Positions 21,641-33,689 of a stretch of DNA of 64,000 nucleotides are shown one piece after another (the first letter of the stretch is position 1; each line of letters starts with the position of its first letter). This stretch comes from Melastoma dodecandrum (lineage: Eukaryota > Streptophyta > Magnoliopsida > Myrtales > Melastomataceae): positions 2,882,851 through 2,946,850 of the forward strand of contig JARUPY010000356.1 of NCBI GenBank assembly GCA_029817715.1. Reading direction: 5' to 3'. Both the position numbers and the translations under genes were made by a program. A model generated the notes under the pieces. It did not search any database and was not told where the DNA came from. It saw nothing but the letters and a program-made list of their open reading frames with translations.

Positions 21641-23740
21641 ATGGGGGCCGGCTCGAACCTTTGGCGCTTGGCTTTGGTTGTGGGGAGCCTGCTGCTAGAG
21701 TCTGTCCCGGAAGGAGGTGTTGCTGTTGGGATTACTTATGTCGAAAATGCGGTGGCCAGCGGAGGCGGTGAGGGGCCCCCCCCCCCCCCCCACCGTAACC
21801 CACGGTCGTTGACTCTCTTGTCGCAACTAGTTTCAGCTTCCTAACTTCACCGATGTTATGTTCTTTTCGCAGTTTGCTTGGACGGAAGCCCTCCCGCTTA
21901 TTACTTCGACAAAGGTTTCGGAACCGGGATCAATAACTGGCTTCTATTTATCGAGGTCAGGCAGGATCGATGACGTTTAATTTAGTTGACTCATTGCACT
22001 TGTTCTGTCTGTCCAAATGGGTTTTGGTTCGACTTCTGTTGTTGGTAGGGCGGAGGATGGTGCAATAATGTTACCACGTGCCTCGAACGGAGTTCTACTC
22101 CATTGGGTTCGTCGAAGGAAATGGTCACGGAGAGGGGCTTCTCTGGCATGCTGAGCAGCCGACAGGAAATCAATCCGGGTAAAACTCGATTCGTCGAACC
22201 ATAGGTCGCTGAATAATATAAAAGGTTAACCATAGTTCTTGTCCTTTCTTCTTTCGTTGCCTAGATTTCTCTAACTGGAACAGGATCCTCGTTGCGTACT
22301 GCGATGGAGCGTCTTTCACCGGGGATGTTGACTCTGTGGATCCGGTATGTTTGCGGGGAACTATTTCATAATCTCAAACAAACACGAGCTTGGAACACCC
22401 CCATGAAATGTGAATTTCTTTTTCTATTAAAAGGGCAACGAACCTTCACTTTCGAGGAGCCAGGGCATTCATTGCTATCATCGAGGATCTGCTTGGCAAA
22501 GGAATGAGCGACGCTCAAAATGTATGGCTCACTGGTTCGACTTTGCAACTTTTTTCGTCTCTCGGACTAAACTTTCTCATAAGATTTGGTCTAACTTACA
22601 CCAAGCACTTCGCGACAGGCCTTTCTCTCTGGTTGTTCTGCCGGTGGACTGGCTGCAATCCTGAAGTGCGACAAGTTCTCTTCCCTCCTGCCATCAAGTA
22701 CTAAAGTTAAATGCCTTGGGGATGCCGGCTTTTTCATCGACTCGTAAATATGCATAAACATCTCAATTTGCGACAATTATAATTCATTTACAGCAGCGCC
22801 ACCATCTCTAATGCCTTTTGTTCTTCTTATCAGAAAGGACATCTCCGGATATCGGCGCATTGGAGAATTCTACAGCCAAGTCGTTGCGACACATGTAAGT
22901 ATAAACGCCTAACTCATGCCTATGTTCAGACCTTCTGCGTGCAAGGTCATGTTACTTGCCTTTTGTAGGGATCGGCCAATAATCTGCCAACATCCTGCAC
23001 TTCCCGGATGAACCCGGATTTAGTAAGTCAACAAGCCACAACCATTCGATAAGCATCTATTCTTGATATCGGTTCGCTTCCTGGGTGTTCAGAACCTTAT
23101 AAAATTGGTTGTGAATGACAGTGCTTCTTCCCTCAAAACGTAGTGCAACAAATCCAGACACCACTGTTCATACTTAACTCCGCCTACGATAGCTGGCAGG
23201 TCAGCATAAAATATCCTGAAAACTCTCACCCTTTACAGCGTTCGCGCTTGATTTATTTGAAATTGTATCTCAGATCAAGCATATTTTGGCACCGGGAGAA
23301 GCTGATCCGCTCGGGCTTTGGCTTAACTGCAAGGCTGACATAAAAAATTGCTCGGATGATCAGCTCCAGACAATGCAAGGTACTTGATGGAGCATCAAGT
23401 TGCATATGGTACGAAATACTTATCCCTTTTCCGGTAGATTTCAGGCTGGAATTCATAAACGCAATAAATCAAGTCGGTAGCTCATCCACCACGGGTGGTT
23501 CATCGATTCTTGCTTCGTCCATTGCCAATCCGGAAGATGGGAGACATCCATAGGGGGAACGGTAAACCCCTAACGTCCACAGATCTCTGGGAACTAGTGA
23601 TGAGATTTCCCATTCACGTTATCGAAATATTTCTGCAGGCAATTGCGAAGGCCGTCGGTGACTGGTATTATGAACGAAGTAGCTTCCAGGTGATAGATTG
23701 CCCATACCCGTGCAACCCGACTTGCGGAAGTTACACCTAG
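21641..23740 (+). CDS. Pectin acetylesterase (CE13 family), 12 exons, two single-base indels
   Basis: Exons: 21641-21767, 21873-21955, 22049-22178, 22265-22344, 22434-22521, 22619-22743, 22834-22894, 22969-23022, 23122-23199, 23274-23379, 23438-23561 and 23639-23740, all with GT-AG borders. The product is about 385 residues, the usual length of the family. Recognisable motifs are a signal peptide ([13 protein letters not shown]), [41 protein letters not shown], the nucleophile motif [21 protein letters not shown] and [10 protein letters not shown]. The enzyme is secreted and removes acetyl groups from cell-wall pectin. Exon 5 is one base too long (GGG at 22433-22435) and exon 11 one base too short (near 23500). 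Either the gene is newly broken or the consensus has homopolymer errors. A TATA-like TTTATACATA lies near 21577. Confidence 0.92.
21776..21791 (+). repeat. 16-base C run in the first intron of the pectin acetylesterase
   Basis: Uninterrupted C tract directly after the exon 1 donor site (GCG|GTGAGGGG). Its length is probably variable or misestimated. Confidence 0.9.
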
Positions 23741-24343
23741 GTAAGCCAACCAAAGCATGAGAAAGAGCTGCATGGTTTTTACTTTTGAAGAACGATGATC
23801 TCTTCGAGATTCAATATCCAGCCGCTTTCAACAAAAATCGAGCGTCCTTCAGTTATATCATAGACTACTTGTCATGCATAGTCTGGTTAGCGAAATAACA
23901 ATCTCTATATGGATCACTCAAGAGTCAGCAAACGGGTCACGATGCATTTCATTGTATCTAGGGAGAGAGTTCCAAAAGACAACCTACATTGACATTAATG
24001 AGATTTCCAGCTGAGATCGAAAAGGACAACATATTAATTTGGAAACCTTTCCACCTGGGAGTAATGCTCGTTGATTCCTGCTACGACCGCTGCTAGTCTG
24101 AGATGCACGAGACATGTCTCGAGTGACTCACCAGAAGTGGAAGAACCGGTAAGAATCTTTATATCCCTTAATCTGTGCAAAAGAATTTCAAAAACCAACA
24201 AAATTGAAATACCGATGCTGCTCCCACAACATTCGAGCGTGTTTTTCCCTCCATAAATATCAGAACTAACCCACCTTTCATCCTCTGACCAGCTATATTT
24301 CTTTCTGAGCTTTTGACTTATGTCACCAGGCCAGCAAACATTG
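23741..24343. other. Convergent 3' region between two genes
   Basis: Holds the 3' ends of the plus-strand pectin acetylesterase and the minus-strand ALKBH8-like gene. No other gene seen. Confidence 0.6.
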
Positions 24344-26738
24344 TTATGTGTCGTCATTTCCCCTTGTTAGAATCTGAGAATCACAGTGCTGAGGAAAGAT
24401 ACAATTACAATTCCCTATTCGAACCTGAAAAAGAAAATTTGAAGCATGCTTTCGAGTGTTAGGCAACAAACCAGTCTAACTTGATTGCATTAGAAAAGAC
24501 TGATATATCTTAACAATTTTTTATTACAACACAATCAAAATTCGAGAATTATTAAGTGATTGAAGTGCATGAGATTTAGCAAAGATGCTTGTATAACATT
24601 TTTACAAAGAACTAGCATGGAGGATCACGGAAAAGGGTAAACTTTGTCGAATATTTAGTTTAGAAGGATCTTGACTATCTATTGCACAAAGTAGTTGGAG
24701 TTTTGCTGTTTGAATACCTTACGGAAAGTGAAGGATACCCGCCTTGAGTTTCTTTTGATTGCCTCATCCATCACAAAGTCAATCTGCAGTCAAATGATTA
24801 ACCATGAGTTATCAACATCTGAAAAGCCTCTGTACGCCAAGAATCAAAAGAAGGGAATCCAGAATGCAAGACAACATTGGGTAGGACAGGAAAAAAAAAA
24901 TGACTTTGAAATCTCAGAGAAAGACGGAGGTAAAAAAGAAAGGGAAAATAATGTTTTCTATTTACAACTCTGCAGCATGATAAGTTGAATCTTACGACTT
25001 GTTACACGCACCCTGATCAGATACGATGAGATATACAAACAAAAGTGATCAAGATGGTTAGATTGTGAATACAGCTCTTCCATTCTTTTAGTTCGCAATG
25101 TCTTCCAGCTAAAAAGAAATGGCTAACCTACACGGATATTTTTTTTGTTCATTTTTGTTAACGAAAACAAGAACAGCCGCCAATAAGTCACGAATCTTTA
25201 CGCACAAAATATAATAGAATTGACTGACAAAGAAAAGCTCAGTATTCGTCAATGAAGGAGGAACAAGCACCTTGTGGTGTGGAATGTAATGTTGCCATGC
25301 ATAGCGTGCCTCCCCCGACAATAGCAACATGGACCGAGGAGGCAAATATATAGCTTTTCTTACAACTACAGGGCTTCCGGCATCTTCCTTCCCTTCATTT
25401 GTAGCCATATTTGAGATGTTTTCTAGGAAGACATGCCCCGGACATGTATTTTCTGAACTCCATAATGCATGGACCAGCTAATGAAAGGCTGAAAATGAAT
25501 CCTTCAAATGCTGAATGGGTATCTATATGTGGAGACAGTCCCACCCCTCGAGGATACTCATTAACCTGTAATTAAACTTTATCTCATTTTAAAAAACCCA
25601 GAAAGGAAGAAACAAATAAGAAAAAAAATATTCATCTGTGATAAGCACAGATTTCCTTGTTGAAGGCGATTCAATGGGCATGATAATGCTAATCTTTTTA
25701 TATCCAAGCTGATTAAATTGTCAAACAGAAAATATAATAGACCATTACCGTTAATTGGTCGAGTTCTAAAGCTGCAGCATTGTCCGTGCCAGGAAACAAC
25801 CGTAATCTTTGCAGTATATGAGACACAAATTCTGGAAGTTCCCCCAAACCCCACCTTGGATCCACATTTCTGGTCTGTTAAGGTGAACAGATACAAAAGC
25901 AATTATATTTTGCAAAATGCTCATGGCCTAAAAGTGCCAGGCATGCACTGGGGTACTTAAGAGAGTGCCAACACAAACATAATCCATATCTTCACGCATA
26001 TAACAAAACAACCTGATTACACCCTCCAGTTACTTACATCGTAACGAAATTCATAACCATAATGCTGGACTCTCCTTTTTGAAAGACTATTCCAAGGTCT
26101 AGCATCCACAGCTGCTAGCAATTCCTTCAACCATCACAGTCAAACAAACTGAGTGGGATGTTCGAGTCCCTTGCAGGTGGAAACCACAAAAAGCTCAAGA
26201 ATAGGACATCGTGCCGACCTCCTCCTCAGCGCAGGTGACAAAATCACGCAACAGGTAAAGTCCGGGGATGTTCAGCTCCGACGCATCCATCGAAACCCTA
26301 AGCGAGGCATTGCCGTCCGCCTAATATTGCATCAATACAATAGAATCATCACTACCAATCACGCAACAATCAGCACAACGGAAATAGATTTCAAAATCAC
26401 CCCGTACTTCCAATCTCTCTGTTCCCTACACTGACCTGACGAAGGCTACCTTCCTCTCCCCGGACAGAGTACCGGACGTGCAGCGACCTCCCACCGAGAT
26501 TGGCACAGGATCGACCGTTCAGCTCCTCAAGAGCCGCCGCGGCGGCGGACTCCGAGTCGTAGCAGACGATGACGCGCGTCCCACTGTCGTCAGCGGCGTG
26601 GACGCCAGTGACCACCCCGAACTTCGAGAAGGCGGCCTGGATGTCGACGTAGGAGTCGCCAACGGAAGGGCCGCAGTTGGCGACGAAGAGGTATTGACTC
26701 CTCTGCTGCGTCCCGGCCGGCGGCCGCCGGAATCTCAT
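24344..26738 (-). CDS. ALKBH8-like RRM plus AlkB dioxygenase, seven exons
   Basis: Exons on the minus strand: 26738-26436, 26320-26219, 26124-26038, 25874-25749, 25565-25271, 24783-24718 and 24424-24344, all phase 0 with GT-AG borders; the product is about 352 residues. Exon 1 is an RRM (YLFVANCGPSVG, RVIVCYDS, SLHVRYSV). Later exons give IPGLYLLRDFVT, RRVQHYGYEFRYD, VDPRWGLGELPEFV, the Fe-binding PHIDTHSAF (H-x-D), LPPRSMLLLSGEARYAW and RRVSFTFRK. Mammalian ALKBH8 joins RRM, AlkB and a methyltransferase for wobble-uridine modification of tRNA; in plants the methyltransferase is a separate gene (TRM9), which fits its absence here. Exon 5 is 295 nt, one base too long, with the shift between EFRKY and the Asn/Glu-rich loop. 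A gene symbol is not assigned because family naming in this species is unknown. Confidence 0.92.
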
Positions 26739-26939
26739 TTGAGTCTTTGGAAGAGGGCAATGCTATTCTCTAATCTTAATGCAATCCGCACATCAGAAAA
26801 CATAAAGTTATTTCACTTTGCTAATCTGATAGCTAATTTTACAAGAGTTCGAGTAATATTTTGCTATAAAATGTTAAATTAAACATAATTTAATTAACTT
26901 CAATATTTAAAAATGAAAAAAAGTTTTAATCCCAAGAAT

Positions 26940-27066
26940 AAAACAACTATAAAGGGTTTAGTTCGAAGAGGTCACCGGTTCGATTTTATTCACTATAGTC
27001 ATGTGTCCAACTCGAATAGAGTCTAAATTCGCGAGGCAAAGCTTCCACGATCGCCCAAAAAAAAAA
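26940..27066 (+). repeat. Possible tRNA-derived SINE remnant
   Basis: Contains a polymerase III B-box-like GGTTCGATT (26977-26985) and ends in a 10-A run (27057-27066) about 80 bp later. The A box and target duplication are not clear, so this is tentative. Confidence 0.3.
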
Positions 27067-27219
27067 GGTTTCATTACTCATTGTCAAACACACTAAAAAT
27101 GACATGACAGGTGTTTACGCATTGTTGACATGGCAAATAATTTTGGGCCTGGGCTTAGAACAGAAACCCAGTAATCCCTCAAGTCACACTCCGAGTCGGC
27201 CCAAGATACAGTCGTCACT

Positions 27220-27316
27220 AGGTCGACTCATGACGAAGTCGACTAGGTCGACTCATGACGAAGTCGACTAGGTCGACTTATGAACGGGGTCGACTAGGTC
27301 GACTCACAACGAAGGA
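27220..27316 (+). repeat. U3 tandem repeat, about four copies of a 25-27-bp unit
   Basis: Unit AGGTCGACTCATGACGAAGT is repeated, with the later copies diverged (TTATGAACGGG, CACAACGAAGG). It lies upstream of the LTR TATA box, so it may act as an LTR enhancer; that role is inference. Confidence 0.85.
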
Positions 27317-27602
27317 GTAGGGTGATCAAAGTCAACCAAGATGACTCAACAGTAGCTAGGCCTACTAGTAGGGCCAAGTCGACGGAATTCTGGATAAGTC
27401 GACCAAGTCGGTCGTAGTCTGTACAGTCAAGTCGACAGGGTTGGAATAAATTTATCACATTTGTTAAGGATCGTAACTGATCCTATTATCCAGGAACGTG
27501 ATCCCAAAGATCAAGGAGGTTGTTCAAACACTCCCACGATGTTAGGGATCACGATCCGCAACACGATCTATCTGTTACGTGTTAAACACGTACAAATCCT
27601 CT

Positions 27603-27609
27603 ATAAATA
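27603..27609 (+). promoter_or_regulatory. LTR TATA box
   Basis: TATAAAT in the context CTATAAATAGCAAAG. The same element is kept in the 3' LTR at about 41163 (CTATAAATAAGC). Confidence 0.7.
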
Positions 27610-28084
27610 GCAAAGAATATTTCAAGACAAAGACACGACCATACACAGCCAAAGCTCTGAAGTTTGTTCGTCAACCTTAGGAATTAGATACCTCGACCCG
27701 GTTTATAGGTCAACTCCCCTTCCACCGGCAGAGTGAGCTCGTAGGGCCTTTGCCGTCTAACCCCACCAGCGACACCACCGACGGAGTGAGCTCGTAGGGC
27801 CTTCGTCACAAGTTCCCGCCAGCGACCGCCACCGACGGAGCGAGCTTCCAAGGCCTTCGTCACAAAGTTCTCCGCCGTCACAGAATTCCACATCGTTGAC
27901 ACCGTTTACCCTTTTTTCATTTTTTATGGCTGTAAGCCCTTGTTCTTAATTCGTTAGAATGTAAGACTTGCATTTTATTTTTAAATAAATTCGTGCATCT
28001 TCTTACTGGCGACCACAACTCAATTGCTGTGAGTCCTTTGCCAAATATTTTCGACGTGATCCGTTTTATAGGCGAACACGTTTT

Positions 28085-28102
28085 TGGCGACCACAGTGGG
28101 AG
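28085..28102 (+). other. Primer binding site of the gypsy element
   Basis: TGGCGACCACAGTGGGAG begins with the TGG expected from a tRNA 3'-CCA, a few bases after the 5' LTR. I did not identify the tRNA. Confidence 0.7.
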
Positions 28103-28132
28103 AACGTAGAGAAAAAAGGATCTTAGTCTCAA

Positions 28133-28927
28133 ATGCCGAGAAATACTCGAAGCCGTGAGTCTCAGAATCCCTTAGATGGGGAAAACCAGGAACTTCCTCT
28201 GGAAATGAACTTGGTAGCGCCGGCCCCAGGAGGCCAGGCAGCTACAAACCAGTCCACTTTTGATTCACACGCCCAAGCGCCGGCCCTAGGAGGCCAGGCA
28301 GTTACAAACCAGTCCGCTTTTGATTCACATGCCCCGTCCGAATTTATTTCGAGACTGGAGTTCCACAAGGAATTGGGAAATGTGCGTCAGGAGTTGACTG
28401 ATATGAAGGGCATCCTAATCGATGTCCAAACTCTAATAGGGCGTCTTTCTGGCCCGAGAGACGAGGAAAGAGTGAGACCTCGTATGAGAGAGGCCCCCTT
28501 TAGGGAGTCTACGTTCATGGCAGACGCTCGTCGGACTACTCAAAGGCCACGTAACGTGACTTTTGAGCAATCTGAGATAAGGACGAATGCTCTCTTTGAA
28601 CCCGGGAATCTGGTTTCCCCTGGTCGACCCTCTTCTTCACGTAGTCGACCAGCGAATACGTATTGGGATGAGGCAGAGGACTTCCAAGAGGAAACAGATC
28701 GGGGGGAGGATTTTATTCCGGCTCGTCGCCCTGGAAAAGAGCCAATGGTCGACGCAGTTGGAGGTCCCTATGAGCCTGGACCCCGGAGTGGTAATCATCG
28801 TGAGGAGCCTTCATTTTATGTAAGGGATCCAACGAGCCAGGCAATGGGAGAAAGGCCTCCGTATAGCCCGTCAAGGCCAACTCGACTCGCAGGGCAGGGC
28901 CGATGGGCGGTGTACCCCCAGACTTAA
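28133..28927 (+). CDS. Gypsy gag, N-terminal part (264 codons)
   Basis: The longest intact frame of the element. It starts MPRNTRSRESQNP after the primer site and contains two near-identical 20-residue repeats (APGGQAATNQSTFDSHA and APALGGQAVTNQSAFDSHA), a possible coiled stretch (SRLEFHKELGNVRQELTDMK) and an Arg/Pro-rich tail. This variable region precedes the retrotransposon gag domain, which continues out of frame from about 29040 to 29500 (AWLYAG-like and LRQANGEHPGQFLMKLR at 29320-29370). The frame ends at a TAA at 28925, so gag is not continuous. Confidence 0.8.
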   Translation: MPRNTRSRESQNPLDGENQELPLEMNLVAPAPGGQAATNQSTFDSHAQAPALGGQAVTNQSAFDSHAPSEFISRLEFHKELGNVRQELTDMKGILIDVQTLIGRLSGPRDEERVRPRMREAPFRESTFMADARRTTQRPRNVTFEQSEIRTNALFEPGNLVSPGRPSSSRSRPANTYWDEAEDFQEETDRGEDFIPARRPGKEPMVDAVGGPYEPGPRSGNHREEPSFYVRDPTSQAMGERPPYSPSRPTRLAGQGRWAVYPQT

Positions 28928-29039
28928 GAGAGGCCATAACTCAGGTATATAGAGCAAGTCGTCCCCGGAAATAGCTCGGCGAGATGACACCTGTTTATAC
29001 AGGCCTCCTTATCCTACGTACATTGACAGGGATTTTCCT

Positions 29040-29938
29040 TTACCTAGGGTTTATAAGGTGCCCGACTTCACTCGCTTCTCAGGGAAGATGAAATGACTCC
29101 ACTTGAGCATATTGCTCGCTTCACCTCATCAACTTGGCGAGGCGGCCGGGAATGATTTCTGGAAACTAAAGCTCTTCCCGAATTCATTAACCGGGGATGC
29201 CTTTACCTGGTATGCAGGTTTGTCGTCGGGGTCAGTGGCTTCAATGGACTCAGATGCAGTCCATGTTTGTTAAAACCTTTGCTCGACTTGATACCCCCAT
29301 GTCAATGTTTGAGGTTATGCGCCTTAGGCAGGCTAATGGGGAACACCCGGGGCAGTTTTTAATGAAACTTAGAAAGGCCCTATTACGGTGTAAGGCCTCC
29401 CATACCGGAGAAATACCAGTTGCACCTCGCATTAAATGCGTTGTCCATTCCTTTCCAGAAAAAGCTTCAAGGGGAGCGCTTTGCCGATTTATATGATTTG
29501 GCAAGGAGAGCCACTGAGTACTATCAGCTCCTAACATGAAGAGGCCAAGCTGACTCGGAGCCTACCAAGTTGATACTTTATGAAGTCGACGTGGCCAAGT
29601 TTGTTAAGGGAGAGTCAACTATATGTGACCTCTTGACTAGGAAAAATTCTAAAGCCAAAGCCTCCCAGAAAAATGCCGAGGAAAGGAAGTACTCCTTCGA
29701 CACAGATAAAGTCGACGCCATTTTTGACTGGCTTTATCAAAATAAAAGGATCAGGCTTAAGCCTGGTCATCGAGTCCCTCAGACAGAAAGGAAAAAAAGT
29801 AGGAATTACTGCAAGTGGCATGGTTCCTTCACCCATACTACCAAGGACTGCCTGTCCTTTAGAAATATAATTCAGGATTTAATAGAGTCTAAAGAGCTCT
29901 GTTTTCCCGAAGTCGATGAAGTCGCCATGGTGGATTGA
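29040..29938 (+). pseudogene. Gypsy gag, capsid region and zinc-knuckle-like C-terminus
   Basis: Segments of the gag domain appear in different frames (MRLRQANGEHPGQF near 29312; DLYDLARRATEYY-like near 29485). A 122-codon frame at 29570-29938 holds the typical plant gypsy gag end YCKWHGSFTHTTKDC followed by FRNIIQDLIES. At least two frame changes separate this part from the N-terminal frame. Confidence 0.75.
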
Positions 29939-31559
29939 TAATCCATTTGACGACGAAGTCGCCATTCATACATTTGATATATTTGACACTGAGGTTAACC
30001 TTGTAGAAGTCATTAACGACTCTGCTATACTCTCGCAGGATTTGCAAGCAACCGGCGAGACCTTGGTGGCTAATGCCCTGATGAAGCGACTGGCTGAGCG
30101 TGGGGTCGGTCATCCTGCCAAAGGGAAGGGACAAGATGGCTTTGACCAACTGTCAACCTGAAACGACAACGGCGTACTCACCACGCACGGGAGCCAATGC
30201 CACATGACACATTTAAGAAAGTACCTGTTTGGACAGTAAGACAGAAGACTGGTATGACCTGACTTCCTTTCGTAAGAAGCAGCAATTACAGTCGTTGACC
30301 CAGCCCCCTCGAGGAACCTTCTCCGACGTCTTCCAAAAGTCCCTCCTAGTGTGGATTGCCGACCGGCTTCTACTGCTGAGGAGGAAGAGGAGTATCCCAG
30401 GGGCATGTGTGGGTACATGTGAGAGGCAGTCGCCCCGGGGGTACAGAAACGGCCCAGCAACGGCGACTTGAGTTTATAGATCTCGTCCGGGCCAGGAGAG
30501 TCGTCAAGCAGGGGTACACTAGGACTACCCCTTGTCAAGGAGATAAGACCTGTGAGAAGAGCATAAGGGAGTAGACCGACCTACCAACAGGCTACAAGTC
30601 GCAGGCCTCGATATGCGTTCGCGCAGACAGTCAACACCCTAGGATGTTGCGGGGGTGGGGGGTGAGGGAGGTGACCTATCCTAATCCGCCCATTTTTGGA
30701 GCGAGAAGCTAACTAACTGTGGCCAGAAAGATGCAAAGCTTGATTGCCCATAATCGGATACTTATTACCCAGCTCTGCACAGCGTGCTTGCGTCAACTAC
30801 TTCTTGAGCGGCTGGTCTGACTTTGTGCCGCAAAAGGGGAGATGCTCGTTGGAAAACGGTCCCCGCCCCGTAGGGTACAGGATCAATCAAACCCTAGTTA
30901 AACCTTCCTCAAATAGACCAGAAAGTAACTCCCGGTGCAGGTATGGATTATTGACCCATGTCGACTGGCCGATTCGTGGAGGTAAGCCGACTCCTTTTTG
31001 GTTCTAAGAAAACCAAGATTCGTCAAGAAGCAGGGTGGAGAAGGCCCTTAACACCCCTTCGTCCCAATGGCAGAAAGTGGAAAGGAAGGTTTGACACCCC
31101 CCCATTAAGGGCCCAAAAGAGAAAGAGAAAGGCTCCTAAGTTCCACCTCCCAAAAAAAGACCTAGGAATGAACCCCTGCGATGCAACCCTCGGAAGGGAA
31201 ACCAAGCCTGCAGGATAGAGACAAGTTCGGAGCCTGAACGGGTCGAGTCTTACTGATTACTACCTCTCGGCAAAAACCCGGGCTCAAGTCTTTCGACTAC
31301 TACACTCCTTTACACGAGGAGACATGAGGGCCCTGCGACTATCGACGCAGAGCAGGGGCCCCTTGTGAGCTGTAACGCTCTCACCTTTCCTCCCAGCCTG
31401 AGTTTCGCCTGCAACGACAAGTCGGAGTCGCCGAAAAGGTAAAACTTTGGGACTCAAAGGTCCACCTTTCTTTTCCGCATCTGGCTTCCTCCCTCTGCAC
31501 TGGCCCTGAGGAAACCATCGTATCGCATGAAATAGCACATGCAGCTCGTTATAAACATC

Positions 31560-31700
31560 GCACCAGCCCACCTTTGGATGGCTTTTTTGGTGGGCCCCCG
31601 AGTCTTAATAGACAACTGCGCCCGACCTGTCAAACGTTCCATCTCCACTCACCCAAGTTTAGACTGCATTGGGGTACAAAGCCTATTGAGTTGGTGCGAA
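31560..31700 (+). pseudogene. Possible retroviral-type aspartic protease remnant
   Basis: VLIDNCA (about 31600-31620) sits where the V-L-I-D-S/T-G protease motif is expected, between gag and RT. The rest is too decayed to align by eye. Confidence 0.3.
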
Positions 31701-32949
31701 CCGATGTGGCTATAAGCCGGCTTTTAACTGGGAGAAAGGACCCGAATGCCTGTGGATATTGCTCCTGTGCATTTAGGTCGATGGAAGACACGAGCAGGAA
31801 ACTGCTTGATTTTTCGTGAATCGACATAAAGCCCCTTCGTTTTAATGCACATTTAGGCGCGCGGTATTGGCTTCACAAAGCCGCCGCGATCCCGATCGAC
31901 TTTGCATAGGGAGTTGATTTTATGGCTTGACTCTGAGAATAGAGACCATTTAGTGCTGATGAATATTCCCTGTTGTGACAAGGGTCGTTTTTTAACATGC
32001 AGAAACATGCAAGACGATCAATGACCCCTCACACTGTGATCAACGCTACACAGAACTCGGGGACCCTACTGTCCAGTGACCCCTAGGTGGAACGCCTCCG
32101 GGAAGTATTCGATTTCATTGTGAGCTATGGCAACCTCGTCACCCCAAGGCCCGACGAGGGGCAATTCTGTAGACGACAAGGATGGGGGCCCGACTTCCAC
32201 GGACAAAGGACATGGATGAGGTCCTCTGCAGAGAAGTTGTCCCCCGACCCAAGGATGGAGGCGGAGGATAGACAACGATGGTCCTAATCGGCAACTAGGT
32301 GGAGGCGCCTAAGAGCCAGGAAAGTGCTGTGCGAACGGAGTTGGGAGCCCGATAGACCACGTCCTGCCACGAAGGGTTGTATGGACAGTGACGAAAGGAG
32401 GAGGCTATGCTGTAGCTTGATACCTCCAGCGACTACAGGAGTATCAAAATGAAATAGGAAGTCTACGAGTGAAAATTATGGTTGCCAAATAAGCAAGGTA
32501 AACGCTGAAGTACTAGCTCATCTAGAGTCCCAGTTGATACTACCCCGACTTATGCGGGTGTCCATGGTCGCGAGTCACTTTATGATGCCATGTAGACCTC
32601 GCTTGTAAGTATCAATTTAGGCGAGGAATCTAGCCCTCGGAATCGTTTTCCGCGTTAGTTTCTTCAATGAATAAAAGAAATTTTCGATTCTATTAAGGCT
32701 ACCCATTTGGAAGAATTCAAGGACAGATTTCCTGTTCTCGCCTGTGACTATACTGAAATGCCTGGCCTAGATCTCGCCGACTTGTAGAGCATAAGTTGCC
32801 AATCAAAGCAGGATTTAAACCAGTTTCAAAGCATGCCCACCAAGGAGAATTACTCTGTGAAGTTCACGTCAAGGCAGTATTCGAAGAAGTCAAGAAGCTC
32901 TTTAAAAGCAAGCCGGGTATATAAGAACATCGAGATACACCGAGTGGAT

Positions 32950-33600
32950 ATCCAAGCATAGTCCCCCTGTCATTAAAAAGAATGGCAAAGAAATTAGAGT
33001 CTGCCTACGACTTCAGAGTACCTAAATCGAATCGTGCTACACCAAAGGATGAATATCCCATGCCCAATGCAGACGACTTAGTCGTATAAGACTTCAGGGC
33101 ACCAAATTATGACCATTCATACGTATGGTTTGTCTTCTCAATGATATAACCGAAATTTTTCCATGGCTGAGGAAGATATCCCATAAAACCGCGTTTCAGA
33201 TGTCCCCTTAGGCCATTTTTCAGAATGGGTTAGTCATGCCGTTTGGGACTTAAAAAACGCCGGTGCCAACCTACACCAAACGAGCCATGAACGTCCATTA
33301 TTGATGCCTCGATTGCCAACACTAGATACTAGGTATACATAGATGACATAGTTGGTCGAATCAAAAAGACGAGAGGTCGCATTTAATGATCTTGAGGAAC
33401 GCGCCCCTTCATCCAAATGAGAAATGCATGCAGCGTCAATACTAAAAGCCCTCTCAAATGGTGCTTTTGTGAGTAAAGAGCATGACCATTTCCTATGGGT
33501 TACCTAGCTTCATCAACGTGGCATTGAAGGTTGTAGCACAGAACAAAGTTGAACGCCATTTCCAAAAATTGAACCCTCCGAGTAATAAAAAAAGCCAGTT
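32950..33600 (+). pseudogene. Gypsy reverse transcriptase remnant
   Basis: Readable in alternating frames: VIKKNGKEIRVC (about 32970), NRATPKDEYPMPNADDL (about 33030), AEEDI and KTAF (about 33165), VMPFG (about 33235) and the catalytic YIDDIV (33336-33353). Multiple frame changes and stops are present. Confidence 0.8.
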
Positions 33601-33689
33601 ACAAACTACAACAGGCTTATTCTTAAGGAAAGGGTCAATTTTTTATTTTTTATTTTATTAAATCCTCAGGCGATTTATTGTGTAACAAG

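Larger units (their letters stand above)
27123..28078 (+). repeat. 5' LTR of the gypsy element
   Basis: Runs from TGTTGACATGGCAAAT to ATAGGCGAACA. It contains a U3 tandem repeat, a TATA box and the R/U5-like segment matched in the 3' LTR. A minus-strand open frame at 27684-27902 is a by-product. Confidence 0.85.

Noticed and set aside
26478..26882. 134-codon plus-strand open frame
   Set aside because: Antisense to the RRM exon of the ALKBH8-like gene, which has a clear RNP motif and matched splice sites.
27220..27316. CRISPR-like spaced repeats
   Set aside because: Tandem LTR U3 repeats without spacers, in a eukaryotic retrotransposon.
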